Positions 24,277-37,296 of a stretch of 64,000 nt of DNA are shown here, piece after piece. The position numbers were made by a program, and so were the translations under genes. Numbering within the stretch: position 1 is the first letter of the stretch; each line of letters opens with the position of its first letter. This DNA is from Phyto melanocephala. Its lineage: Eukaryota > Arthropoda > Insecta > Diptera > Rhinophoridae. The stretch covers positions 104,673,947-104,737,946 of the forward strand of contig OW799235.1 of assembly GCA_941918925.1 (NCBI GenBank), read 5' to 3'. Under the pieces are notes generated by a model, which made no database searches, was not told where the DNA came from, and was given only the letters and a program-made list of their open reading frames with translations.

Positions 24277-24771
24277 AGGCCTAACTATATTATGCTTTTG
24301 CTAGCTTAAGCTACTGTCAAAAATCAATGAAAAGTCTGTCAAATGCTTAAGAAAATTTTTGAAGACTTGTCGGTGGATATATTGTACTTCTTAAACTGAA
24401 ATACTTACTATGATTAGTTGCAAATATTTGTACTTTTGCAAAAGATGTTTTATTTCTGTATTTCCTAAATATATTGATATTGTCACAAAATTATTATTTA
24501 ATATGTAAAATGTAAAAATATTTTACTATAAACTATAAAACTTATACATTTTTTCACTAGTTTAAAAAACAAATGACAACATTAATAAAAAAGTGCTAAA
24601 TAATGCAACAGTGTGTACATATCAAATGAAAATCTATTTTCGTAAGCAAAGTACGATCAGATTCGCAGACACTTGACGAAAAGTTTTTTAAGTACAATAT
24701 AGTTGTATACATTTAATTTTGTGTATCCGCACATTTGCTTAAGCCAGCAAAAGCATAATATAGTTAGGCCT
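24277..24771. mobile_element. 495-bp MITE, PIF/Harbinger-like
   Basis: Terminal inverted repeats of about 35 bp begin AGGCCTAACTATATTATGCT and continue through TTTGCT-AGCTTAAGC, matched by the complement ending at 24771. TAA flanks both ends (24274-24276 and 24772-24774). A 3-bp TWA duplication is characteristic of PIF/Harbinger elements. The interior has no coding capacity. Confidence 0.75.
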
Positions 24772-24774
24772 TAA

Positions 24775-25613
24775 CATTTCCAAACTTTACAACATACAAC
24801 AACTACTCTACAGCGATAATAAATTCATAAATCATTAATAGGGGCTTTAGGTTTAATTTTTTTTTCTTGATAGGTTTTTGAATAAGTTATTTTAATGTTT
24901 ACTATCATATGTTCACCTAAATCAGTGATATTGCATCAAAGCCAACAAATTGTTGGTTTGACCAAAATTTTAAATATCTCATAAAAGATTTAAAAAATGT
25001 AGATGTAACCAAATTTGTACTGGTTTCTACTCTGGCCTAATTGTTTATCAGTTGAAAAACAAAAGCAGTTCTTTTTATAATTCATACATTTTAATTTATA
25101 AAACCACAAGACTTAGTCGTTATAAAATCTACATTGTACGTACATGTACATGTATCTATACATTCATACATAAATATACACACATATTTACAGCAATTCT
25201 AAGATATACCAAATTCTAATAAAGCCAAAATTCAACATAAAATAAAGTCATATAAATGATTGAAAGATATCCTTAAATTTGTACTGACATAAGATAGATT
25301 ATGTGTACTTACAAATACACGCACATAAAGAAAATATAAAGTAAATTTAACAAATTGTCTAATACCATTTTGTTGTCATTGTATATCTTTAATCAGTCTG
25401 TTTTCGTTGTTGTTAAAGTATTGGTAGATTGTTAAAAAGAGCAATTTTTAAGGGTCATCTGTCTAGAATTGTTGTTGTGTAGTAACACTGAGGAAAAGGG
25501 AAATAAAGTGATGTAAACTTAGAGATATGTATGAATGCATGTACAAATACATAAACACAATGTAAATACATGTGTATATATAGTGATACATACATTTTGA
25601 TGATGGAAAGGTG
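24775..25613. other. AT-rich intronic DNA with TACATA microsatellites
   Basis: Tracts of TACATGTACATG and ACATAC type near 25140-25200 and 25530-25600. No gene. Confidence 0.4.
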
Positions 25614-25784
25614 GAAAGGCCCTAACTCGTATTGTTAACGGAATTGAGTTTTTCAGTGATTTCAAGACATTTCATACAAATAAAAAAAATATCATTAAAA
25701 GTAACAGTTTTATAAGCAATTTTACAAAAGCAATTTTTACATTCTCCTATAAATTTACAATTATTTGAGTTAGGGCCTTTCTAC
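25614..25784. mobile_element. ~170-bp MITE with GAAAGGCCCTAACTC ends
   Basis: GAAAGGCCCTAACTC at 25614 and its exact complement ending near 25782. The TIR shares AAGGCC-CTAAC with the element at 24277. A related right end recurs at 52090-52135 (TCTCCTGTAAAGTGACAATT, ATTTGAGTTAGGG). Confidence 0.65.
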
Positions 25785-28138
25785 TTTTCTGTCGATATAT
25801 ACTTTGTATACAAGTAATACACATCTATTAATATACTTATCGAAATCTTGTCATCTAAACTTGTATTATGTTCGTCTAATTGTATCATATTTTGTCTAAT
25901 GTAGCATCTCTGCTTTCGTTTACTGCAAAATAAATTCTTAATGATTCACATTTGTATATTTTGGTTTTAGATGGTGTTAGTAATTCAAGGGGTTTCTCCT
26001 TTATCTAATTGAATTGACTGACATTTTTTTCCTTGTTTCCTTCTTATGTCATTATGATTGATTGTTTACCAAATTATGTACATTAATTGAGAATAATTTG
26101 ACTAAAAAGTTTGCTGCCAATTTACAAGGATGTGTGGGAGTTTCAATATCGAAATTTGATTGAAAAAGTAACAAAACAATATACACACTATTTATACGAA
26201 CAATTTGTACATATTTTCCTATATATACAATTATATACATTACATACATGCGTAGGTATGTTTTAAGATTTTATTAAGAAATACCATTAATTTTATATCA
26301 ATTTATTGTTCTTTTAATGTAAGTATATATTCACATAATTGAATTGTTGACAAATAATGTTTATCCTCATTAAATGATTGGAAATCAAATGTTAATATGC
26401 TTGACGAAATAAATTTTAACAAGATTTGACTAACATGTCAACAATTTTAATATATATTTTTCAATTAAAACAATATATTTATTGGCAGGAGTAATTTTTT
26501 TAAATATTTTACAAAAATATATAAATATCTTATATATTTTCTTATACACAGTTAACAGAATCATATCAGTTTGGAAATACAAGTTGGCGCAAAAAAGGTC
26601 ACAGATGTTGTTTTTAAATATATAAAAAAAATTTTTCTAATGGTACTTCGGAAATCTAATATGGAATCTTAGGCTATATCATATTTTAATAATATTTGAA
26701 AAATTCACCAACAACAAACTCTATTTAGTATAAACTTTAGGGATTAAGAAAACAAATACGAAAAGTTTTTAAATGTTAGAACTTAGTTGTTAAAAAAAAA
26801 TAAAATTAAATTCTGGAAAAAAAGAAAGGGGTGCGGTTACATTTTTAAAAAAGAAAAATATTGCATTATGTATTATTAAAAACGTAAAAAATACAGTAGT
26901 AAAAATTTTCGAGCTTAAATAATTTTTTTAAAATACTATGTCTTACAACATATTTTTTGGTCCATTGAACAAGTTCAATATAATTGACGCCAAAAAAGCA
27001 ACTTGTAAAAAGTACTTCAAGAATTTTGATTTATTTTAAAAGACTTCTTACAATATTATAATGCAAATGTAGTACTAAGTGTAACCTTCTTTATTGATAT
27101 AATTTCAATTTGGGAGGGAGTCAGCTGCAGCTAATTTTAATCCTTCGCTTGAGGCTTATTTTTATAATACATAATGCATTAGAAACGTTCGATATTGAAA
27201 ATAAAAAGATAAGTTAAGAATTTAAATGCAACGTCATTTTAATATGTCCATTTGGTAACGAACAAAATGCGATAGCATCTAAAGCATTCTACGCATTTTC
27301 ATATCCATTGTCTTTAAAAAAAATTGATCAATGTTATCTTGCGTTACATTATGATATTTAAATTAAAAAAACTTGCATTCCGGTTAATGACTACATTTAA
27401 AAACTGAGTGCCATCTCTCAGCTTGTGGTATGTGTTGCTAAAAATGCACCGCGTGTAATAGTGTACACTTTTTGATTTAAAGTTGATTGGACGTATTTAG
27501 AATATGAAAAAATCATTACAATATTAAAAGGACTTTAAAATTGTTATAGGGATGCCTTAAAAAAAAAACACAAAAAAAAAATTTTATTAATTTGTAAAAA
27601 ATTTCCATTTTACAATTTCACAGAGCGGTAATTTACTGATGAAATAAATATTAACATTTATAGCATCATTATTTATAATATTAACGCCGTTGTGGTCAGA
27701 TGTTATTAATAGAAGAGTATTTATAGATATATTGGTCAATTATCGATAGCAGTGATTATATTGGCAAGTTAAATTCGCCACTTTATTTAAAAGTTCATTA
27801 TCTAAAATAAAATTTAATAAAATTTGTTTAAGACCTTTTGCTCCTAATAAGAGCGAGGGGAACTTCTTTTATTTTGATTTGTAGATTTATAATATTATAA
27901 AGTGAAGAAGAAAATGTTAATATTACGTGTTTTTTTCAGTTTTGGTGCTTTTTAAAATTAAAACATTGGCAACGCTGCCATACATGCTCAAGAATGTATT
28001 GCAGCTGAATTCGTTCATTGACGTGAATACCTTTATTGCCTTAACTTTCTGAGAAAGGAGTATGCTGCAAAAAAGCTTCGAATGCGTGGTGTTTAAGCTT
28101 TAAAAGCTGACAATTTCATTTCTTTACATTTAATGTGT
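25785..28138. other. AT-rich intronic DNA
   Basis: No gene or structured repeat recognised on either strand. Confidence 0.35.
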
Positions 28139-28960
28139 AACAAGTAAGAGCGCTTTATTCGGCCGTGCCGAATCTTATATACCCTTCACAACGTGTATTC
28201 ATGAAATAACAGTAGTTTGTGTCACCATTCATCCCATATGAAATACGTACATACATATATAAAAACATCCCATTGTAAAATTATAAATTCACGTATGTAT
28301 GTTAAAAAAACGAAAAAAAAAATTAAAAAAAAATTAAAAAAAAAAAAATTTTTAAAAAATTAAAAAAAAAAATTTAAAAAAAAAATTATTATATATAATT
28401 ATAATTATTATATATAAAACAAAAAAAAATAAAAAAAAAAAATTAAAAAATAAAAATAATAATAAAAATATAAATAATATATTAAATAAAAAATAAAAAA
28501 TAAATTTTTTAAAAAATTAAAAAAATTTTTTTTTGGCTCAGCTGGGATTCGATGCCACGTTTTCTCTAACCAGTATACACGTTTGTATGTATGTATGTTG
28601 TTGTTGTAATGTTGTTTTTGTGAAAAAAAAATCGAGGTGGTCGTGGGTTTTTGCTCATATCTCAGTTGTTTATGAACCGATGTTTCTGAATTTCAATACC
28701 GTTCTACTCCCGAATATTTCTGATATTCTGATACCACACCCGGGTCCAAGGGAAGTCGGGGGGCTTCAAAAAGTTGATTTCAACATACACACGGACAGAC
28801 GGTCAGACGGACAGACTGACAGACTGACAGGGCTTAATCGACTCCTCTATTCATAAGCTTTCAGAAAATATATACTTTATGGGGTCGGAAATGAAAATTG
28901 TAGAAATTTCACACGGAATGACAAACCTATATATACCCTTTTTCACTGTGTGAAGGGTAT
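28139..28960 (-). mobile_element. Helentron-like element, subfamily 2, copy B
   Basis: Reverse orientation. It starts AACAAGTAAGAGCGC with the TTCGGCCGTGCCGAA hairpin and TATACCCTTCAC, and ends near GTGTGAAGGGTATA. A (GACN)n tract at 28790-28830 is the complement of (GTCY)n. The middle (28290-28520) is almost pure A/T. The frame 28533-28856 is not coding; the same sequence is repeated at 37.9 kb with changes. Confidence 0.75.
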
Positions 28961-31900
28961 AAAAAGGCCTGCTTGATATTTCTAGGGACCAACCAAAATT
29001 TAGAAAAACATTTCCCCACTATATCACCCATTAAAAAACCCAAACAAATGGCTGTGAAAAAACATTTTGTTTTAAAAATTCCGTCAGGCACTATATACTT
29101 AATACTTGTTTCCATATTTGTTCCCAATAATTAAGAAAATATCTTTGTCTACTAAAAGTAACCAAATACTAAAGTTATACCTTTTCGGATATCTAAGAAA
29201 TTGCATTGTTTTTCCAAAATATGTTTAAAATTTTCCGAACAGAAATATATCGTCGCTTACTTTGCTTAAATTTGTGTGTTATTTAGGCAATTAATTTTGG
29301 TATTGGAATTCCCTAAATTTAGAGTTAAGACAGCAAATCTGGCGCCCTGTTGTTAAGAGATTTACAGGGAGGGCAAAAAAAAACAATTTAAAAATATTAA
29401 AATTTTTTTGTTATATATACAAAAATTGATTCTGTGTAACAATAAATAAAATACCAAAAACATTTAACCCCCATGGTGACTTTTGATGTCAGGGTGGACC
29501 ATGGCAATTTAAACGAATAAATTTTGTCAGAGTCTTTTTTTGCGGATAATTGCAATAGAACAGAACAATTTATAGATATATTTCTTATATTTGAACGTAG
29601 ACATTAGAAATTAGAAATATTTTATTAAACTTATCGCTAACATCATGGAGAGAATAATTTTTTTTAATTCTATCTAAAGTATTTGATTGCACAAAGATTT
29701 CTCCATCAAAATAAATTAACTGATTTCAAATATATGCCACTTTACAAGAGTATACCCGTTTTTTAATGGGTCTTACAAATAAAAAAGAGATGAGTTGCAC
29801 ACATTCTTGTTGCAGTTTACATAAGCCCAATAAGAGGTTATTTTTTATTTAAATAGTATAAAGTAGATTTTGATGCCTATGCAGCACTTTATTCAATCAT
29901 TGTTATTATAAACCTCACAATATTTTTTTAACACTTAAGTAATTGTTCAAAACTAAATCAAACACTGCAATTGTTTAAATCAATTTTATCTTTTCTAATT
30001 CTAAGACATGTTGACAACAACGTGTATTCTTCACCACAAGTTGCAGATAAAAAAAAATATATATTTTTGTTAAACGCCGAAATATATAAAATTTATTACA
30101 TCAAAGCCAACAAACCTTTTTTTTGTTGAAACAAAGTTTGCTTTGCTTTAAAACTTTTTGCTGACTATATTTTTAACTGTACGTTAAATTATTTTAAATT
30201 AAAATTTTCACATTCAAATATAAATACAAAATAGTTGAAATTAATTTTTTAGATTTTGTTAAAAAAGTACAAACTTGCATTCTGTGTTACTCAAAAGTTT
30301 ATATCCGTTTTAACTTTGTACACATCCCTTATTTTTTAACAATTTAATTTTTTTATTCTACCCTTTTCTACAAACAATGTTAATTTGTCGACATGCAAAA
30401 CTTTTGCTAACAACTCTCACTCCTTCTTTATGTTTTCGTTTCCTCTCAACATAACAGTTCAACCAAAATACCAGTCATCCTCCTCACCTACCATATAATA
30501 CTTAACACCCCCCTCCAAAACAGATTTATTTAATGTTTGAATGTTTTAGTTTTCATTTTTTATTTTTTTTTTTGCTGTTTGTTAACAGTATGTGGCAACC
30601 AAACCCAAACAAATTGAATTATGGTTTCTAAGTTGGTTTGTCATATTAGGGCGCCTATAAAAACGTGACGAATGACCAGAAAAACAAGAGGCTAACGAAT
30701 TGCTGAGTAATCTTGAACTACAAATAAAGAATGAGCCAAACTGTAAGTTCATCAGTACACACATACATATAGATACCGAAAAAAAAGCAAAAACCTGCAC
30801 GAAAGGAAAAGGATATTCAGTGTTGAACTCTTGAGTGTGTTTTAACCTTAAAAAATCCACAAATATACACACTCCTAACAAAGAAATTCAGACACAGATA
30901 GCCAGAGCTATGGAAAATATATACAGCACACATACATACACACACATACATATATTAAAACGTTTTAATACAATTGCAATCTATAACATTAATGATGACG
31001 ATGTTGTTACTGATGATGATTGTGCTTGTGATTGTGAACAGTACTTGACTAGACAAATAAATGAATTTATTTATAAGAGTAAATGTGTATGAATGTAGTA
31101 TTTATATATTGGTGTGTAACTAGTACTACCTTTTGGTTTTCTGATAAGATTTTATGCTAAAATTTTTTTTAAATATCTTTAGGTGACCAGGTTAGAAAAT
31201 TAAAGTCTTAAAATGTTCGCAATATATTTTAACTGCCAATTTGTACAAACCTGGTAAACATTATTTATTATTCATATTTTCTTCATAAAGTCTGTATATG
31301 TTAATATATAAGAATATAAATTGAATACTAATTAGTTTGATTACTGACTTACATATGTATTTAACCATTTTTCTAAATATATAAATTTTATATTGAAAAT
31401 ATTGAAAACAATATGAATAGGACACTATTTACAATTGTTAAAAAAGCCACACATACTTACTTTCCTTTAAAGTTGTAAGATGTTGCACTCGTTTGTCTAA
31501 ACATACCCTATATTTTAAGCTGCTTCTTTCTTATTTTGCATTAAAAATTTCTAGTTTCTAATTTGGGAAAAAAAAAATTTAATACTTGAAAATTTTTGCA
31601 ATTTTTATTGTAAAATTTTTTATAGCAAATATTGTAGTTACATTTTTTAGTCTACATTTTAAAGCTTAAATAAAGTCCAAATAGGCTATTTAATGAAATC
31701 TTAATCTGTGAAAAATATACAAAAACAGAATTTAAGCTGAAAAAAATAATCTAATTACGAAAAAAAACAGGACTTGATTAACGACTAAAATATTGTTGAA
31801 AACAAACAAATAAAATTAAAAACACACCGCACAAAAACTCTTATTGGAAAAATACTAAACAACAGTATTGGGTGTTAAGGGTGTGTATGGAACTGTGAGA

Positions 31901-32523
31901 GCGATAAATGTAAACTAACCTGTCATAATAAATAAGTGTAATTGACTTTGTTTTAAGTATCCTTTGGCAAATCACCATAAAAAGATTTATTTACAACAGA
32001 GCAATTTTTACAAATTCTGTAAAATATTTCCAAATTTACGCTGTTTACGCAAAACTTATGAGTATTTTTTCAAGTTTACAGTCTGCATAAGCATCCATCT
32101 GGGCAGGTAATACTCAATATTATAAATATATCCATGACAACATTTACTTTTTTGGATATGACAGAAGATTTAAATATATCGATTCGATGACCTTCTCAGC
32201 AACTAGGTAGGTAGAACAGGCAGCTGTTGTGCAGCTCACTTGGATCCATTATAATGATACCTTTGTGATACCTAAATAAATAGAGTCTCTGTAGTAGACC
32301 AGCACACTACTGACTACTTTATCGAGGCAGACAACTAGGCAACTTTGTCTCTGCTCATCTTTGTTCACAATACTCATGAGACTGGTGAGAAAAAATTCAC
32401 TGTTCGGTCAGACTTATAAGTCAAATTTTTCTTTAAATTCAAAACTGGTGCCATCATAATATTAATTTTTTTCTATAACCTGCAGATGTTATTAGTAAAT
32501 AAGTTTTTGATTTTATAGTATTA
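28961..32523. other. AT-rich intronic DNA; one solo terminal-repeat-like motif
   Basis: No host exon seen. GGTGACTTTTGATGTCAGGG at about 29470 resembles the terminal repeat of the MITE at 32526 and may be a relic. A GC-richer unclassified patch lies at 32200-32400. The two overlapping frames at 30582-31092 have no recognised similarity. Confidence 0.35.
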
Positions 32524-32525
32524 TA

Positions 32526-32656
32526 CAGGGAAGGCCAAAAGTCACCATGTGGTTTAAATTATTTTTTTTTTTTCATTTATTTTAAAAAGGAGGGAATTTT
32601 AATAAATTATTATAAAATAAAAATGTAAGCCCTACGGTGACTTTTGGTCCATCCTG
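32526..32656. mobile_element. 131-bp mariner-type MITE
   Basis: Terminal repeats CAGGGAAGGCCAAAAGTCACC and CAGGATGGACCAAAAGTCACC (complement), with TA on both sides. The interior is poly(T) and AT-rich. A similar motif CAGGGTGGGCGTTAAGTCACC occurs at 54280. Confidence 0.7.
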
Positions 32657-32718
32657 TATTAATGGATTACTACATATCAATTTGAAAATTATCCAACAAT
32701 GGAAAAATGGAAAACTCT

Positions 32719-33283
32719 GGGTGTGTGTTAGCTTTAGACTCCGAAACCGTAAAGCCGATCGGACTCAAACTTTTGCAAGTTATTGTACACATTCCAGGGA
32801 GTTTTTATGGGTGGGAAAAAGTGGGCGCGGTTACGCCTATCAAAAATAAGTTATGATTTCTAGCTACTTGCACTTGACCGATTTTCTGAAACTTTGCACA
32901 CATATTAGAAAAGTGGGCAGGGCCACGCCCATAAACAAAATTAAAATTTTGAGGTACTTGCACTGGACCGATTTTCCTGAAACCTTGCACACATATTGAG
33001 CTATCATGACTGTATAATTTCATGATTAGAAAAGTGGGCAGGGCCACGCCCATAAACAAAATTATAATTTTGAGGTACTTGCACTAGACCGATTTTTCTA
33101 AAGCGTTGCACACATATTGAGCTGTCATGACTATATAATTTCGTGATTGGAAAAGTGGGCAGTACCACGCCCATAAAAAAAGTTATAATTTTAAGCTTCT
33201 TGCACTAGATATTCAATCAAAATTCAGAATACATTTTTATTCATTAAAGGGCGTAGTAACACTCGCCGGGCTTGGCTAGTATA
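32719..33283 (-). repeat. Dispersed ~120-bp-unit repeat family, copy 4
   Basis: Complete reverse-oriented copy: GTGTGTGTTAGC terminus, CCGTAAAGCCGATCGGACTC, about three units with AAAGTGGGCAGGGCCACGCC, and the GCCGGGCTTGGCTAG terminus. The 32805-33059 frame is a by-product. Confidence 0.8.
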
Positions 33284-34199
33284 TAATAAGCATGATAAAC
33301 TGAAGTTTCATTATTACCTCGAAGTGAACATATTCCCAATATATTTTAAATTAAATTTTTCGATTTTCAACGACAGTTCTTTGAACTTATAGATACATAC
33401 GTAGATGATAATGTTCTTTTAGCTTTGTTCTTACTAAGTAAGAATATTCTCTAGACAATGAATAAAAATTTGTCAAAATACAATTAAATTTTATTCCACT
33501 ACTTATACGAGTTAAATAAGATCTGATCTTCTATTATGTTTGACATCAAAACTAAATTAAAGTAATACGTTTTAAACCAATGACACAAAATAAGCATGAA
33601 AAATCTTTATCGCTCTTGTTTAATCAAAAAATAAAGCCTTAGCCACTGCAATATGAAAGAACGATTAAAACGATTCAATGTGTCTTATTAAAAACTTAAA
33701 ACTAAAATAATTGACGTTTCTTTTATGTTGAAAAGCTTTTAAATATTTAAATTAAAAATTAGGAAGCATTAAATGAGTTAAAAAGAAATTAATTTTCTGA
33801 AACAAAGCACTATTGTTGAAAATGTTTACTAGTTTTTAGACATTTTATTTGTTCTGCTAATGACGTTAGAGAAATCTTTGAAATCTAAGCAATAAACAGC
33901 AGTTTCATCTCGAACATTTTGCACAAAACAAAAGACATAACACATATACTAAATTAAAAAGATTAGAAAGAGAAATATGTCAAGTGATACAGACAGAGAG
34001 AATGAGAAAATTGTTGGTGCATATTGTGTTATGTATCTTATTGTCACAAATTACAGTTAGACGTAATTTTCAATTTAAAATTTGTATTATAACTTCTTGC
34101 ATTTGGTCAAGGGCTTGTTTATATTCAGTCCTTTTTATTTCTTTTAAATTTGTGTTGTAGTTTTATTTACTAAATCTATTCAATTTAAATGCATTGCAG
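33284..34199. other. Intron end before exon B
   Basis: AT-rich; nothing recognised except the acceptor (TTTAAATGCATTGCAG) at its end. Confidence 0.45.
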
Positions 34200-34312
34200 G
34201 CAAACCAGTTTCATGGATGATGATTTCACCATCAGTTACACCAAGGAAAACGAATATTGGCTCGAACAATCCAGCCATGCGTTTATACAAATTCGACACA
34301 GATTCTGGTCAG
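34200..34312 (+). CDS. Acid sphingomyelinase-like phosphodiesterase, internal exon B
   Basis: This is a 113-nt exon of the same gene. It begins with two bases completing the glycine codon left open at 11276, followed by 37 codons that begin KPVSWMMISPSVTPRKTNIG and continue through NNPAMRLYKFDTDSGQ. The SPSVTP segment and the NPAMRLY segment correspond to the conserved 'apSvTPw...NPg.RvY' stretch that follows the metal-binding core in SMPDL3/ASM proteins. The acceptor is tgcattgcag and the donor CAG|gtcagt. The longer open frame across this interval (34189-34515) is in a different frame and is a shadow. The intron before it is 22.9 kb and is filled with repeats. Confidence 0.93.
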
Positions 34313-35679
34313 GTCAGTATAATAACAATCACATTACATTATGGTGTATTTGTATTTGTATTTGTTGCATGCATGTACATTTAAACGTACTTGCAAAATT
34401 ACAAATATGCTTCACAGACATTGTACACAAAAACCATAAAGTCGTAAAACAAAACACAGGCATTCGCACACACTCACGTAACATGGAAAGCGGTAATATA
34501 ACCAATGTGTATTGAATGCACAACACATATGTACACATATGTATACAAAATATAATGAAATACCCCAAAACTCACTCACACATTTTCATAAAGAAGTAAA
34601 GTTTCCATTTTCATTTCAATTTTTGTTATTGTTTTCATAAGGACATCATCTTCTAAGCATACACAGACTTTAATACTTTTTGGTTTGCAATTACAATTTA
34701 CAAAACATTACCAAATACATGTTAATAACAAAAATAACAACAATACGAACAATTGTAACAATTTCGTAATGAACGAAAAATGAAGCAACAACTAATGTAC
34801 GATCATTGTAGTTACACACCCAAAAAAATGAAACGGAAGCTAAAGAACGTTGACCAGAATAACCACTTAACATTATTTTATCAACTTTAAAGCTGTAAAA
34901 TGTTTGTAAGTCAAATAAAAGTCTGCATGGGCTTGTCTATAAAATTGTTATCTTTTTTGTGTAAAAAAGCGGCAGAAATGGAAAAATGTATATGAATGTT
35001 AGAAGGTAGCTTGAATAAAATTTGTATGTTAAGAAGTGCAAATATGCATCTCTCAAAAACTATTTTATAAAGTTTTAAGATAAATGCTGTGTACAATGTT
35101 TATATAAAAATAAATTTATGCTTACATGCATATGTACTTTAAAACTTTTGACAATTTTCAGTAGAAAGTAACACAATATGATTTTTTTTCTTCTTATTTT
35201 TTAGTTTTAAATACCCAATAGTCTTTGTGTATTTTCAACATTAAGGGCCACTTATTTAAATCTAAAATTTTTAATTTGCAAAATTTATCGATATAAATGT
35301 TCAGCGCTGTCATGAATACTTTCGACCTCGAAATATTTTTCTTTTTCCTTCCATCGTGAATAATTTCTTAATTGCATTTAATGTGCATTGATAGTTTACT
35401 TTATTTTGAAAATCGGTTTAATGAAGGAAACAAAAATTTCAAAAGCAATTCAAAATATTAATTTTCACTTTGAGAGGCTATCAATATTTTATTGATTTTT
35501 CATTCCGCGACAGTGGTAATTTACTTAGAACAAAAATAGCCGCCAAATTAAAATAAATAATTAAAGTTTTGCAATGCTTTAGCTATATGCAAAGATGTGG
35601 TTTCGATTTAACGAAAGTGTTTTAAATAGTCTAAAGCTTTCAGTTTTTATTGAGAATACAATATCAATTTGGCTGATTA
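34313..35679. other. Start of the 13.6-kb intron
   Basis: Donor gtcagt, then AT-rich sequence. The frames on both strands around 34329-34568 are shadows of exon B and of simple sequence. Confidence 0.45.
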
Positions 35680-36560
35680 ATACACAGCAGCCCTGGCCAC
35701 TACTAGATTAATGGCAATGGGTGAATGGCCGGTGATGGAATATAAAACTAAGTAGGTACAAAAGAAAAATTAATATCTTTACGTTATAAAATATTTTAGA
35801 GGCAACATGTGACAAAATCCTAAAGAGATATAAGAGCGTTACCTGCATCATTCTAATACCAGAGGAGGAATAATGGGGTGAAGTAATTAAATAGGAAATA
35901 CTTAAGGCATCTTTCTTATGCGGAAGGATAGAAGATTGGTGACCGAACTACAATAAGATACATGGTTTTTATGGCATAAGCTGAAACAGAGGTAAATACT
36001 TCCATCGCAATACTGTTTTCCAGGCCGAGAATACAGCAATTACGGAAGGCATTAATTGAATGAAGGAGATTGCTACTAAAGCTATTATTTGTACCTTCAC
36101 GTATAGCTAATCAGTTTTCAATTCTCTAATTAACTAAAAAGTTGAATATATGTATATAAAATTGATATATAAATCATAACAAACATTTAGTGGGAAAATA
36201 AGAAAATATTAACATAAAGGAAATGTCATTTAATTTAAATGGAAAATTTTGAAAATAAATGCTATATTCCCCATTTTCTAATTTCATTATATTGTAACGT
36301 AATTATTAGTTTTACATTTAATATGTGTATTCTCACAAGGAGTGCCGATTATGAAAGTACATTTCACTCGCCTAATAGCAGAACAATTTTTCAGTATTCT
36401 TAAATATTAACAATTTTATTTAATCAAAAATCATGTTTTTATGAAGTTTAATAAAAAATTACTTAAGTCGAAATATATGATTAACAATAAATGATAAAGT
36501 TAAATTCTAAAATGTCCTACAATGCAAGAGTGTGATAAACTTGCATCGCATAATCTTTAA
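35680..36560 (+). pseudogene. Decayed third copy of the RNase H retrotransposon
   Basis: Nucleotide similarity to 38866-39250 is clear (for example ACATGTGA-AAAATCC, AGATTGGTGACC, GGCAAATACTTCC-TC, TTACGGAAGG). Upstream, about 35690-35760 translates in part as ALATTRLMAMGEWP, the segment that normally precedes RNase H. Many stops and indels are present. From about 36150 to 36510 the match is lost, then it resumes at about 36518 with CAATGCAAGAGTGTGATAAA, so roughly 350 bp of AT-rich sequence appears to interrupt it. Confidence 0.7.
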
Positions 36561-36936
36561 CGAAGTAGTCGAAAATCTACTGAGCAGTGATTGCTCTACT
36601 GAATGCTTTAAACATTATTTCTGCAATCGAAATCGCTTCAATTTCAAATAAATGGTTTTTTCCTTCTTTGCTAAAATAAATAAAATTTAGAATAATTGGA
36701 AAAATAATGATAATTTGTTAATATTTTAAAGCGAAAAATAAAAATACTACTTAAGAAGATAAATTTTAAATGCCTCACAGATTAAACACTACTCTCTGGT
36801 CTCGATTCAAGGATATTAAATAATTTCGTTAAGTATGTAAACGGTCTTCCAATAGAGATTTCTGAATTTTTAAAATTGAGTATAAAATATAAAATAAAAA
36901 AAAATACAAAAAAAATAAAAAAAAATTTTTAAAAAA
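36561..36936. other. AT-rich DNA
   Basis: Nothing recognised; ends in an A-rich tract against the inverted repeat. Confidence 0.4.
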
Positions 36937-37095
36937 TATATGTTTAATAGTTTTTTAAGCTTAAGGTCCTTTTAATAATAAAAAATCTTTTTGTTTGACA
37001 ATTGACAATTTTGTTAATCAAACTATAAATTTATTTAAAAAATAACATATATCAAGACACAAATCCAACAAAAAACTAATATATAATAAAAAACG

Positions 37096-37142
37096 TTTAT
37101 CCTGATGATGCTACACAAAGAAGTAGCGAAATATTGATCAAA
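37096..37142 (+). ncRNA. Hammerhead ribozyme-like motif
   Basis: Core CUGAUGA (37102-37108) and GAAA (37128-37131). Stem II is GCUAC/GUAGC with an 8-nt loop. Stem I is UUUAUC/GAU-C-AAA with one bulged C, and stem III is minimal. It is closely similar to the motif at 20203-20250. Confidence 0.55.
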
Positions 37143-37296
37143 TAATATAAAACAAAACAAAAAGATTTTTTGTATTTTAATTTTTATGAACTTTTTTCAA
37201 TTTGTATTATATTTTAAATTTTTAAATTATAGGCTATAAGTTCAATGTGATAACGACAAGAATATTTAAGGAAAAATTAGTCATCCGATACTAGCT

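Noticed and set aside
28533..28856. 107-residue open frame with RRSDGQTDRLTG
   Set aside because: It reads through the (GTCY)n tract of a Helentron-like element; the copy at 37.9 kb has the same nucleotides with frame changes.
34189..34515. 108-residue open frame over exon B
   Set aside because: It is out of frame with the phosphodiesterase and crosses the donor site; the exon reading gives a clear family match instead.
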